From the NCBI GenBank assembly GCA_905479095.1, contig CAJQLD010000090.1, forward strand, positions 1-38,231: a stretch of 38,231 nt of DNA, written 5' to 3'. The notes under the pieces are model-generated. The model did not search any database. It saw nothing but the letters and a program-made list of their open reading frames with translations, and was not told where the DNA came from. Both the position numbers and the translations under genes were made by a program. Shown here one piece after another: positions 6,723 through 15,048 of the stretch. How positions within the stretch are numbered: position 1 is the stretch's first letter; each line of letters opens with the position of its first letter. The DNA comes from an uncultured Flavobacteriaceae bacterium. GTDB taxonomy: Bacteria > Bacteroidota > Bacteroidia > Flavobacteriales > Flavobacteriaceae.

Positions 6723-7178
6723 GTGCAAAATTTAAATTTTCCAACATATTCGTTCAGGCTCAAAAATAGCGAAAATAATACTCATATTTTTGATGTTATC
6801 CGTAAAAAATTTGTGGTGCTTCAACCCGAAGAATGGGTGCGTCAACATTGTGTTCAGTATTTAATCCATGAAAAAAAATTTCCGATTGCTCTTATTAATG
6901 TTGAAAAAGCAGTTTTAATTAACGGGCTCAACAAACGTTATGACATCGTTGTCTTTAATCCCGACGGTAGTTTGTGTGTTGTGGTGGAATGCAAAGCTCC
7001 TAAAGTCAAAATATCTCAAGATACATTTGATCAAATAGCACGCTACAACCGCACTCTAGAAGCCAGCTATCTAATGGTAACTAATGGATTAAATCATTAT
7101 TATTGTACAATGAATCATGACTTAGAGAGCTATCAGTTTTTAGAATCTCTCCCAAACTATAATAAAAAATCAATTTGA
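6723..7178 (+). CDS. Orphan HsdR N-terminal-type (PD-(D/E)XK) nuclease domain protein
   Basis: 151 residues from a GTG start (QNLNFPTYSF follows). It matches the HsdR N-terminal (HSDR_N_2) pattern: Glu37 in a helix, Asp74 in RYDIVVF, the E89-C-K91 core and Gln104 in FDQIARYN. These are the usual PD-(D/E)XK active-site positions and all are present. There is no helicase domain and no hsdM or hsdS nearby, so this is not a type I restriction system. The neighbour holA suggests a DNA-processing role, which is inference. The stop codon overlaps the TTG start of the glycosyltransferase by 4 bases, so the two are coupled. Confidence 0.82.
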   Translation: MQNLNFPTYSFRLKNSENNTHIFDVIRKKFVVLQPEEWVRQHCVQYLIHEKKFPIALINVEKAVLINGLNKRYDIVVFNPDGSLCVVVECKAPKVKISQDTFDQIARYNRTLEASYLMVTNGLNHYYCTMNHDLESYQFLESLPNYNKKSI

Positions 7179-8164
7179 AATTAGCTATTGTCATCCTCAA
7201 CTGGAATGGAAAAAAACTCTTAGAAACGTTTCTTCCTTCTGTTATAGAGCACTCCAAAGGGCATCCCATTTATGTCATTGACAATGGATCAACAGATGCA
7301 TCAGTTCCTTTATTAAAGACTCAATTTCCTTCGGTTCAATGCATTCAATTGATGCAGAATTTAGGGTATGCTGGTGGCTATAATGAGGGGTTGAAACACG
7401 TTAAAGAAGCCGTGTATTGTCTACTAAACTCCGATGTTGAAGTGACTAAAAACTGGTTAAAACCTGTTATTGGTGCATTTGAATCCAATCCAAACACAGC
7501 GATCATTCAACCAAAAATTTTAAATTATAATGATAAAACTAAGTTTGATTATGCGGGTGCTGGCGGCGGTTTTATCGATCAACTCGGGTACCCGTATTGC
7601 AGAGGTCGGATTTTTAATGCAATCGAGAATGATCATGGCCAATACGACGACCAAAAAGATGTGTTTTGGGCTTCTGGAGCCTGTTTTTTTGTTAGAGCAC
7701 ACGTTTTTGAAACTTTGGGAGGCTTTGATTCTAAGTTTTTTGCTCATATGGAAGAAATCGATTTGTGTTGGCGCGCCCAAAACAACGGCCTGACTGTTTC
7801 TTATACTGGAACCTCGACCGTTTACCATGTAGGGGGCGCAAGTTTAGAAACTTCGAATCCAAAAAAAACATATTTAAATTTTAGAAATAGCTTATATACC
7901 GTCGTTAAAAACACCCATTCTCATCTATTGATCATTGTTTTTGTACGATTAGTTTTAGATGGCATTGCAGGAATCCGATTTTTATCACAAGGCCAACCAA
8001 AACACATGATTGCCATCCTAAAAGCACATGGAAATTTTTATAGCGCTCTACCCTATTTACTTCGATTTAGAAAACAGCATCCGACAAGAATTACATTTAG
8101 ACTTTTGCCATCAATTGTATGGTCTCATTTTTTATCTAATATATCTAATTTTAAAAAATTGTAA
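7175..8164 (+). CDS. Family 2 glycosyltransferase
   Basis: 329 residues starting at a TTG that overlaps the preceding stop (TTGA). The GT-A fold begins KLAIVILNWNG, with DNGS at 36-39 and the metal-binding NSDV at 85-88. The acceptor-side block FFAHMEEIDLCWR is typical of rhamnosyltransferase-like members. The C-terminal 80 residues carry a hydrophobic segment (LIIVFVRLVLDGIAGI) suggesting membrane association. It probably transfers a sugar onto a surface polysaccharide or lipid; donor and acceptor are not deducible. No other polysaccharide gene is nearby, so it is not part of a local capsule cluster. Confidence 0.9.
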   Translation: MKLAIVILNWNGKKLLETFLPSVIEHSKGHPIYVIDNGSTDASVPLLKTQFPSVQCIQLMQNLGYAGGYNEGLKHVKEAVYCLLNSDVEVTKNWLKPVIGAFESNPNTAIIQPKILNYNDKTKFDYAGAGGGFIDQLGYPYCRGRIFNAIENDHGQYDDQKDVFWASGACFFVRAHVFETLGGFDSKFFAHMEEIDLCWRAQNNGLTVSYTGTSTVYHVGGASLETSNPKKTYLNFRNSLYTVVKNTHSHLLIIVFVRLVLDGIAGIRFLSQGQPKHMIAILKAHGNFYSALPYLLRFRKQHPTRITFRLLPSIVWSHFLSNISNFKKL

Positions 8165-8212
8165 AATAGTGTCGCATATGGTGGCATTAAAAAAAATAAT
8201 TTCATAATTTTA

Positions 8213-8220
8213 CTTTTTTG
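8213..8220 (+). promoter_or_regulatory. Weak -7-like box for the OmpA-family gene
   Basis: TA followed by a T-run and TTTG (TACTTTTTTG) ends 19 bases before the ATG. The TA is two bases too far away for the consensus, but the distance to the start fits the other genes of the window. Confidence 0.3.
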
Positions 8221-8239
8221 ATAATTTAATTAATTTAAG

Positions 8240-9094
8240 ATGAAAAAAATCTATACACTAGGAGTTACTGCATTGATAATGCTAACATCATGTGGCCCAA
8301 GCAAAGATTTGGTGGCTGCTCAAGAAAAATTAAAAAACACTGAAAATTTATTAAATACGGCAACTGTAAAGTTAAATAGTTGTTTGTCCGATAAAGCCGT
8401 TGCGAACGCAAGTTTAAACGCTTTAAAAGATCAATTAGTCGATTTAAGAAAAACGAATGATGCGCTCATTAGTAGCTCAAAGGACATGACTGTTCTTACG
8501 ACTAAAGGCGCTGACAATTTAGAAAAAACACTCGAAAGTCTGCAAGAAAGAGATTTGAAAATCAATCGCCTTCAAGATGCTATTACCAAAAAGGACAGCA
8601 TTACACTAGCGATTGTTTCTAGTTTAAAAAAATCTGTAGGAATCGATGATCCGGACATCGAAATAAATGTTGAAAAGGGCGTTGTTTTCATATCTATTGC
8701 TGATAAATTATTATTTAAAAGTGGAAGTTTTACAGTGACTCAAAAAGCAAAATCAGTTTTAGAAAAAGTAGCAAAGGTCATTAATGATAAGCCCGATTTT
8801 GAAGCCATGATTGAAGGGCATACTGATGATCGTACATATTCAAGCGGCGTTCTGGTTGATAACTGGGATTTAAGCGTTAAACGCTCCACCTCTATCATTA
8901 GAGAATTACAAGGCATGGGTGTAAACCCTGCTCAACTAATTGCAGCTGGACGAAGTAGTTATGTACCATTAACAGATAATGATACTGCCGAAAACAGAGC
9001 TAAAAACAGACGTACTAGAGTGGTCGTACTACCTAAAATTGATCAGTTTTACGAAATGATTGAAAACGAAGTAAAAGCGCTTTCTGGTCAATAG
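8240..9094 (+). CDS. OmpA-family outer-membrane lipoprotein
   Basis: 284 residues. The lipoprotein signal ends MLTSC with Cys18. Residues 25-125 are a Lys/Asn/Leu-rich coiled coil (LKDQLVDLRKTNDAL type heptads), and 140-270 are an OmpA C-terminal domain with LFKSGSF, EGHTDD and NRRTRVVV, the residues that bind meso-diaminopimelate in peptidoglycan. It should anchor the outer membrane to the cell wall. It is monocistronic: followed at once by a strong terminator and preceded by a weak promoter box. Confidence 0.92.
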   Translation: MKKIYTLGVTALIMLTSCGPSKDLVAAQEKLKNTENLLNTATVKLNSCLSDKAVANASLNALKDQLVDLRKTNDALISSSKDMTVLTTKGADNLEKTLESLQERDLKINRLQDAITKKDSITLAIVSSLKKSVGIDDPDIEINVEKGVVFISIADKLLFKSGSFTVTQKAKSVLEKVAKVINDKPDFEAMIEGHTDDRTYSSGVLVDNWDLSVKRSTSIIRELQGMGVNPAQLIAAGRSSYVPLTDNDTAENRAKNRRTRVVVLPKIDQFYEMIENEVKALSGQ

Positions 9095-9117
9095 TCACTT
9101 ACCTAAGATAAAATTAT

Positions 9118-9146
9118 AAAAGCCCGCCGTTTAGGTGGGCTTTTTA
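9118..9146 (+). terminator. Intrinsic terminator after the OmpA-family gene
   Basis: AAAGCCCGCC, loop GTTTA, GGTGGGCTTTTT: an 8-bp GC-rich stem with one G-T pair, flanked by A and T runs, 24 bases after the stop. Confidence 0.88.
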
Positions 9147-9147
9147 T

Positions 9148-9177
9148 TTGATAGCTAAGAGCTTTATTTTATATTTG
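9148..9177 (+). promoter_or_regulatory. Complete promoter for pheT (TTG - 19 bases - TATATTTG)
   Basis: TTG at 9148-9150 and TATATTTG at 9170-9177 with 19 bases between them match the Bacteroidota -33/-7 promoter. The box ends 23 bases before the pheT ATG. The -33 part starts in the T-run of the preceding terminator. Confidence 0.65.
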
Positions 9178-9200
9178 CTCAAAAGCAATAATTCCGCATA

Positions 9201-11627
9201 ATGAAGATATCATATAATTGGTTAAAACAATTTATTAAAATTGATTGGACTGCAGAAAAAACCTCAGAACTACTTACCGATTTAGGGTTAGAAGTTGAAG
9301 GACTAGACGAGTATCAATCTGTTAAAGGCGGACTAAATGGCATCGTAGTAGGACATGTCCTCACATGTGAACAACACTCTAACGCAGATCGATTACGTGT
9401 GACTACTGTAGATATTGGCGCCGAGGCCCCGTTAGCCATTGTTTGTGGAGCCCCCAATGTCGCTGCGGGTCAAAAAGTAGCCGTCGCTACCATAGGAACT
9501 ACTTTATACACGCCAGAAGGCGAAGCTTGGACCATCAAAAAAGGTAAAATTCGTGGCGAAGAAAGTCACGGAATGCTATGTGCCGAAGATGAATTAGGTT
9601 TAGGCAAGTCTCATGATGGAATCCTGATTTTAGAGGATTCTCTAAAAGTAGGAAGTGAACTCTCTAAACACTTTAATATTGAAGATGATTTAGTTTTTGA
9701 AATTGGATTAACTCCTAACCGTGCAGACGCCATGAGTCATTATGGAACGGCTAGAGATTTGATGGCTGGTTTGACCCAGCATGGAATCAATACAAAAATA
9801 ATAAGCCCGTCTGTATCTGCTTTTCATGTGGATAATAGAGGTCTTAAAATTGATGTTAACATTGAAGACAAAGTCAAAGCCCCACGATATTGTGGCTTGA
9901 CAATTTCTGAGATTGTCGTAAAAGAATCTCCAGAATGGTTACAAAACCGTCTTAAAGCGATTGGAGTCAACCCAATAAATAATATTGTGGATGCTACAAA
10001 CTATGTATTACATGATCTAGGTCAACCCTTACATGCATTTGATGCGGACCTAATATCTGGCAAAAAAATCAATATAAAAACAGTAAAAGCAGGTACTAAA
10101 TTTGTCACTTTAGATGGCGTTGAGCGCACACTTCACGAAGAAGATCTTATGATCTGTGATGCCAAAAAACCGCTATGTATTGCAGGTGTTTATGGTGGTG
10201 AAAATTCGGGAGTTTCCAACACAACCACTTCTATATTTCTTGAAAGTGCTTATTTTAACCCTGTGAGCATTCGAAAAACGGCAAAAAGACATGCGTTAAA
10301 CACGGATGCTTCATTTAGATTTGAACGTGGAATTGATCCGAATATCACCAAATACGCACTCAAAAGTGCAGCATTATTAATTACAGAAATCGCTGGTGGA
10401 AAAATTTCCAGTGACTTAATTGATGAATATCCTAATAAAATTGAAGACGCTCAAGTGTTTTTAAGTTTTGAAAACACCAATAAATTAATTGGTCAAGATT
10501 TCCCAAAAGAAACCATCAAAGAAATCCTAAGTGCTTTGGAAATTAAGGTAAATAACGTCACTGAAAGTGGACTGGGACTCACAATTCCTGCATACAGAAA
10601 TGATGTGCAACGAGAAGTGGATGTCATAGAAGAAATTTTAAGAGTTTACGGCTATAATAATATTGGAATCACTAATAAATTAAATGCTTCCATTTCAAAT
10701 ACTTCTAAATTTGAAAGCTATAAAATCGAAAATATTCTTGCGAATCAGCTGGTTGGACAAGGATTTTATGAAATTATGAGTAATTCCTTGACCTCTGATA
10801 AATACACGGCTTACAGCGATCAATTAGACAAAGCCCATGATGTTCAAATATTAAATCCATTAAGTGCCGATTTATCTGTGATGCGACAATCCTTGATTTT
10901 TTCAGGGTTAGAAGCAATTGCATTCAATATTAATAGACAACAAAGTGATCTAAAGCTTTTTGAATTTGGTAAAACCTATCACAATTTCGAAGCTAAAAAA
11001 GAAGAATTAAACCACCTTTCTATTTTTGTGACTGGAAATAAAGCTGGTAAACAGTGGAATACCAAAGACACTGAAGTTGACTATTTTTATTTAAAAGGAT
11101 TAGTCTCAGCTATATTTGATCGATTGGGGATACAAAAAATTAAAAGTTCGCCACTCACAAACGACGTTTTTAGCGAAGGACAACAGTTGAGTGTCGGCAA
11201 ACACGCTTTGGTAGAATTTGGAAGTCTAAAAACCAGTACACTTAAGTCTTTTGGGGTTTCTCAAAGCGTTCTTTGTGCTAATTTTAATTGGGACAACTTG
11301 TTAAAAGTTATCAATCAAAATACCATTAAGTTTAAAGAAATTTCAAAATACCCTGAAGTAAAACGAGACTTTTCATTATTAATTAATGAAGATATTACTT
11401 TTGAAAGTGTCTATAAATTAGCAAAACAAACCGAAAATAACTTCTTGAAAAACATCAATTTATTTGATGTATATACTGGCGATAAATTAGCCGAAGGCAA
11501 AAAAAGTTATGCGGTTAGTTTTACATTACAAGACAAAAACAAAACGCTGACAGATATTCAAATTGACAAAATCATGTCGAAAATCCAAAAGCGTTTTGAA
11601 TCAGAATTAGGGGCTGAACTGCGCTAA
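9201..11627 (+). CDS. pheT: Phenylalanine--tRNA ligase beta subunit
   Basis: 808 residues, the usual length for bacterial PheT, which pairs with PheS to charge tRNA-Phe. The start MKISYNWLKQFI is canonical. In order: a tRNA-binding (EMAP-like) domain around 40-155, a B3/B4 editing domain around 210-390 (NNIVDATNYVLHDLGQPLHAFD-type block), a B5 domain around 400-480, a pseudo-catalytic core, and a FDX-ACB anticodon-binding domain from about 715 to the end (KYPEVKRDFSLLI). pheS is not adjacent, as is common in Bacteroidota. It has its own promoter. Its TAA directly abuts the last base of trxB, so no terminator fits between the two convergent genes. Confidence 0.97.
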   Translation: MKISYNWLKQFIKIDWTAEKTSELLTDLGLEVEGLDEYQSVKGGLNGIVVGHVLTCEQHSNADRLRVTTVDIGAEAPLAIVCGAPNVAAGQKVAVATIGTTLYTPEGEAWTIKKGKIRGEESHGMLCAEDELGLGKSHDGILILEDSLKVGSELSKHFNIEDDLVFEIGLTPNRADAMSHYGTARDLMAGLTQHGINTKIISPSVSAFHVDNRGLKIDVNIEDKVKAPRYCGLTISEIVVKESPEWLQNRLKAIGVNPINNIVDATNYVLHDLGQPLHAFDADLISGKKINIKTVKAGTKFVTLDGVERTLHEEDLMICDAKKPLCIAGVYGGENSGVSNTTTSIFLESAYFNPVSIRKTAKRHALNTDASFRFERGIDPNITKYALKSAALLITEIAGGKISSDLIDEYPNKIEDAQVFLSFENTNKLIGQDFPKETIKEILSALEIKVNNVTESGLGLTIPAYRNDVQREVDVIEEILRVYGYNNIGITNKLNASISNTSKFESYKIENILANQLVGQGFYEIMSNSLTSDKYTAYSDQLDKAHDVQILNPLSADLSVMRQSLIFSGLEAIAFNINRQQSDLKLFEFGKTYHNFEAKKEELNHLSIFVTGNKAGKQWNTKDTEVDYFYLKGLVSAIFDRLGIQKIKSSPLTNDVFSEGQQLSVGKHALVEFGSLKTSTLKSFGVSQSVLCANFNWDNLLKVINQNTIKFKEISKYPEVKRDFSLLINEDITFESVYKLAKQTENNFLKNINLFDVYTGDKLAEGKKSYAVSFTLQDKNKTLTDIQIDKIMSKIQKRFESELGAELR

Positions 11628-12578
11628 CTAGCCTTCTTTAGCAGCCAAATAGCGTTCTGCATCAAGAGCAGCCATACAACCAGTTCCTGCGGCAGTAACG
11701 GCTTGTCTGTATACATGATCCGCAGCATCACCACTCACAAAAACGCCTTCAATATTGGTTTTAGAAGACCCAGCTGTATTAATAATATATCCGGTTTCAT
11801 CCAACGTCAAATAGTCCTGGAAAATATCTGTATTGGGTTTATGTCCAATGGCAACAAAAAATCCAGTCGCTGGAATGTCTACCAAGGCATTTGTTTTGTT
11901 GTTTTTGGCTCGAACGCCTGTCACAACTTGACCATCCCCAAGGACTTCATCAGTTTCTGTATTAAATAAAATTTCAATATTTTCTGTGTTTTTAACTCTG
12001 CTCGCCATAATTTTTGAGGCTCTAAATTCATCACGTCTCACCAACATTGTTACTTTCGTACAAAGTTTAGATAAGTAATGTGCTTCTTCACAAGCTGAGT
12101 CACCCGCTCCGACAATGACAACTTCTTGGTTTCTATAAAAGAATCCATCACAAACGGCACAAGCAGACACACCGCCACCGAGTTTTAAATATTTTTGTTC
12201 AGAGTCCAAGCCTAGATATTTTGCAGTGGCCCCTGTAGAAATTACAATCGTTTCACAGTGAATTTCCTTAGTACCATTAATCCAAACTTTATGAATTGGC
12301 CCAGAAAAATCAACTTTCGTTACCCATCCATCTCTTACATCCGTCCCAAATCGTTCGGCTTGCGCTTGTAATTCTAGCATCATCGCAGGCCCTGTAATAC
12401 CGTCTGGGTATCCTGGGAAATTTTCAACATCGTTGGTAGTTGTTAACTGTCCACCTGGTTGAGTACCTTGATATAACACAGGAAACATATTAGCACGAGC
12501 CGCATATATAGCAGCGGTATAGCCCGCAGGACCCGACCCAATAATTAAACATTTTACAGACTCTATAGTATCAGACAT
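11628..12578 (-). CDS. trxB: Thioredoxin-disulfide reductase
   Basis: 316 residues from the ATG at 12578 (MSDTIESVKC). A TTG 21 bases upstream is in frame but lies on the promoter box, so it is rejected. It is an FAD flavoprotein that reduces thioredoxin with NADPH in the cytosol. FAD motif GSGPAG at 14-19, redox pair CAVC at 140-143, NADPH motif GAGDSA at 157-162, and the C-terminal FAD block GVFVSGDAAD are all present. It converges on pheT with no gap and is divergent from udk across 169 bases. Confidence 0.96.
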   Translation of the reverse strand: MSDTIESVKCLIIGSGPAGYTAAIYAARANMFPVLYQGTQPGGQLTTTNDVENFPGYPDGITGPAMMLELQAQAERFGTDVRDGWVTKVDFSGPIHKVWINGTKEIHCETIVISTGATAKYLGLDSEQKYLKLGGGVSACAVCDGFFYRNQEVVIVGAGDSACEEAHYLSKLCTKVTMLVRRDEFRASKIMASRVKNTENIEILFNTETDEVLGDGQVVTGVRAKNNKTNALVDIPATGFFVAIGHKPNTDIFQDYLTLDETGYIINTAGSSKTNIEGVFVSGDAADHVYRQAVTAAGTGCMAALDAERYLAAKEG

Positions 12579-12583
12579 AATTT

Positions 12584-12604
12584 CAAATTTAGGATACAAA
12601 AATA
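12584..12604 (-). promoter_or_regulatory. Two tandem -7 boxes upstream of trxB
   Basis: On the minus strand TATTTTTG (12597-12604) and TAAATTTG (12584-12591) are both full TAnnTTTG matches, five bases apart. The first ends 18 bases before the ATG, as in neighbouring genes, and is the likelier promoter. The second would give a transcript starting at or near the ATG. Confidence 0.5.
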
Positions 12605-12717
12605 GGCGTTTTACATAAAATTTGAGTGGGAAGTTATTAACAGTTTTTTTATGAATTGTAAATTAAATCATCGCATTAATATTAGGATGCAATAAACAAA
12701 TACCAAAAAAATAATCT

Positions 12718-12725
12718 TAACTTTG
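12718..12725 (+). promoter_or_regulatory. -7 promoter box for the udk operon
   Basis: TAACTTTG, a full TAnnTTTG match, 22 bases before the udk ATG. No TTG at the -33 position. Confidence 0.5.
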
Positions 12726-12747
12726 TTAAAATTGAAAAGCGAGGATT

Positions 12748-13353
12748 ATGTTAATTATTGGTATTGGTGGTGGAACAGGGAGTGGAAAGACCACTGTGGT
12801 GAATCAAATTTTATCAGAATTTCCTGCAGGTGAAGTAGAAGTGATTTCACAAGACTCCTATTATATGGACACCTCTCATTTATCTTTCGAAGAGCGTTGT
12901 AAAATTAATTTTGACCATCCACAGTCAATTGATTTTGAACTTCTTGAATCCCATCTAAAATCTTTAAAAAAAGGCGACAATATTAACCAACCGGTATATT
13001 CGTTCAAAACACACAATCGTACCGGAGAAACAACGGTTACAAAGCCAAAAAAAGTGGTCATTGTAGAAGGTATTTTGATTTTATCAAATACTCAACTAAG
13101 ATCCTTATTTGATATAAAAATATTTGTTCATGCCGATAGTGACGAACGATTAATGCGTCGTTTAAAAAGAGATATTGCTGAACGAGGTAGAGATTTAGAT
13201 GAAGTCTTAGAACGCTATCAAACAACTCTCAAACCGATGCACCAACAATTTATAGAACCCATGAAAGCATTTGCCGATATTATCATTCCAAATAATCATT
13301 ATAATACGGTGGCTGTTAACGTTGTGAAATCTATTATAAACGAACAATTGTAA
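12748..13353 (+). CDS. udk: Uridine kinase
   Basis: 201 residues. It phosphorylates uridine and cytidine to UMP and CMP in pyrimidine salvage. The P-loop GGTGSGKT is at 8-15, followed by ISQDSYY, a substrate-binding INFDHPQSIDFELL block, and RLKRDIAERGRD, all typical of Udk. GAGG four bases before the ATG resembles a Shine-Dalgarno, which is unusual for this window. Its TAA overlaps the next ATG by one base (TAATG), and it heads a four-gene run with the division protein and both methylmalonyl-CoA mutase subunits. Confidence 0.95.
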   Translation: MLIIGIGGGTGSGKTTVVNQILSEFPAGEVEVISQDSYYMDTSHLSFEERCKINFDHPQSIDFELLESHLKSLKKGDNINQPVYSFKTHNRTGETTVTKPKKVVIVEGILILSNTQLRSLFDIKIFVHADSDERLMRRLKRDIAERGRDLDEVLERYQTTLKPMHQQFIEPMKAFADIIIPNNHYNTVAVNVVKSIINEQL

Positions 13354-13685
13354 TGTTTAAAAAGTTAAAAAGTTTTTGGAGCCTTTTAAAACCATTTAAG
13401 AATATCTATTTCCTTATATTGATTATATTTATTGTATGGATGACATTTTTTGATGCAAATTCTTGGCTAATTCATAAAGATTTAAATGAAGATATTGAAG
13501 ATTTAGATTCTAAAATTGAGTTTTACAACAGTGAAATTTCAGATGATCAAAAAGAAATCAACACCCTTAACTCTCCGGGTGGAATTGAAAAATATGCGCG
13601 CGAGCATTATAAAATGAAAAAAGAAGACGAGGTTGTTTATATTATTGAAGATTCCGATAGTTTAAAAATTAAAACGAATGAGTAA
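13353..13685 (+). CDS. FtsB/DivIC-family septum formation protein
   Basis: 110 residues: a short basic cytoplasmic tail, one membrane helix at about 19-36, then a coiled coil (EDIEDLDSKIEFYNSEI) and a GGIEKYAREHYKMKKEDEVVYII block. The last is the signature of FtsB/DivIC proteins, where the segment docks with the FtsL partner. It acts at the division septum in the inner membrane and periplasm. It overlaps udk by 1 base and mutA by 8 bases, so it is translated within the same message. Confidence 0.88.
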   Translation: MFKKLKSFWSLLKPFKNIYFLILIIFIVWMTFFDANSWLIHKDLNEDIEDLDSKIEFYNSEISDDQKEINTLNSPGGIEKYAREHYKMKKEDEVVYIIEDSDSLKIKTNE

Positions 13686-15048
13686 GTCGAGTCTTTTTGA
13701 TAATTTTGAATCCTTTTCTGCTAAAGCTTGGAAACAAAAGATTCAATTTGAACTTCAAGGAAACGATTTTAATGAGCACTTGGTTTGGAATTCCATCGAA
13801 GGGATTGATGTGAAACCGTTTTACCATTCTGAATCCTATTCAAAAGCGCCTTCAATTCAACAAAATGCCTCCGATTGGAACATCGGGCATTCTATCTATG
13901 TAAACTCAATAGAAAAGAGCAACATCCACGCCATTGATCTCATAGAAAAGGGTGTAGAGAGTTTACATTTTACGCTCCCAACAGATGAAATATCGTTGGA
14001 GAAACTTCTCAACAATATTGATACAAGCAAAATTCCCATTTATTTTGAACCGTTGTTTATTTCTGAAAAACTGGTGCAAACACTTAATACGTATGCCGTA
14101 AATCATAACGCTTCATTTTATATTTTAAATGACCCTATTGGTCACTTAGCGCACTCTGGAAATTGGCATAAAAATCTAACTTCAGATTTAGATCATCTAA
14201 AGCAAATCATAGCCTCTGGACCTGATTTAAAAAGTATTCTTTCGGTTGATTTAGGGCTCTTTCAAAACGCAGGTGGAAGTATGATTCAACAACTGGCTTA
14301 TACCCTAGCCCATGCAAATGAATATCTTAATTTAGTGGATGAAAAGAGTTTGAAATCAATTGTTTTTAAAGTCTCCGTTGGTGGTAATTACTTTTTTGAA
14401 ATTGCAAAACTTCAAGCAGTTCGTGTGTTATGGCAAAGTCTCACTAAGGAGTATGGCGTTTCTATCGACTGTCACATCCTTACACAACCGAGTCGTCGTA
14501 ATAAAACGATTTATGATTATAATACCAACATGCTTCGAACCACTACAGAATGTATGAGCGCTATTTTGGGAAGCAGTGATACAATTATTAATATGCCTTA
14601 CGATCATTTATACCACAAGGATAATGAATTTGGGGATCGATTGTCAAGAAATCAATTACTGATTCTTAAAAATGAAAGTTATTTTGATGCGGTTTCAAAC
14701 CCAACAGAAGGCGCGTATTATATTGAAACATTGACGCATCAATTGGCTCAAAAATCCTTAGAATTATTCAAAGAAGTTGAGCGACAAGGCGGCTATTTAA
14801 AACTCCTCAAAGATGGACTTATCCAGCGAAAACTTAAAGAGCACGCTCAAAAAGAACAACGAATATACGATGAGGGGCATGAAGGTCTATTGGGAACGCA
14901 TTTTCAAAAAAATGCCTCCGACAAAATGAAAACGGAACTTGAGTTATATCCATTCCTCAAACAACAGACTCGAAAAACTTTATTAGAACCCATCATCCCT
15001 CGTAGAATTTCTGAGGAAATTGAACAAAAACGTTTGAAAGATGAATAG
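13678..15048 (+). CDS. mutA: Methylmalonyl-CoA mutase small subunit
   Basis: 456 residues. It is the non-catalytic partner of MutB in interconverting succinyl-CoA and methylmalonyl-CoA. The N-terminal barrel shows the family pattern ([27 protein letters not shown]) and later [21 protein letters not shown]. It ends without a B12-binding domain: there is no DxHxxG motif, and it is shorter than the 600-plus-residue small subunits of actinobacteria, which I recall as normal for Flavobacteriaceae. It overlaps both neighbours by 8 bases. Confidence 0.92.
   Translation: MSKSSLFDNFESFSAKAWKQKIQFELQGNDFNEHLVWNSIEGIDVKPFYHSESYSKAPSIQQNASDWNIGHSIYVNSIEKSNIHAIDLIEKGVESLHFTLPTDEISLEKLLNNIDTSKIPIYFEPLFISEKLVQTLNTYAVNHNASFYILNDPIGHLAHSGNWHKNLTSDLDHLKQIIASGPDLKSILSVDLGLFQNAGGSMIQQLAYTLAHANEYLNLVDEKSLKSIVFKVSVGGNYFFEIAKLQAVRVLWQSLTKEYGVSIDCHILTQPSRRNKTIYDYNTNMLRTTTECMSAILGSSDTIINMPYDHLYHKDNEFGDRLSRNQLLILKNESYFDAVSNPTEGAYYIETLTHQLAQKSLELFKEVERQGGYLKLLKDGLIQRKLKEHAQKEQRIYDEGHEGLLGTHFQKNASDKMKTELELYPFLKQQTRKTLLEPIIPRRISEEIEQKRLKDE

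Noticed and set aside
6723-7178. A type I restriction-modification system
   Set aside because: Only the N-terminal nuclease-like domain is present; no helicase, methylase or specificity subunit is nearby.
12584-12591. TAAATTTG as the main trxB promoter giving a leaderless message
   Set aside because: A second full box (12597-12604) lies at the distance seen for other genes, so it is the better candidate.
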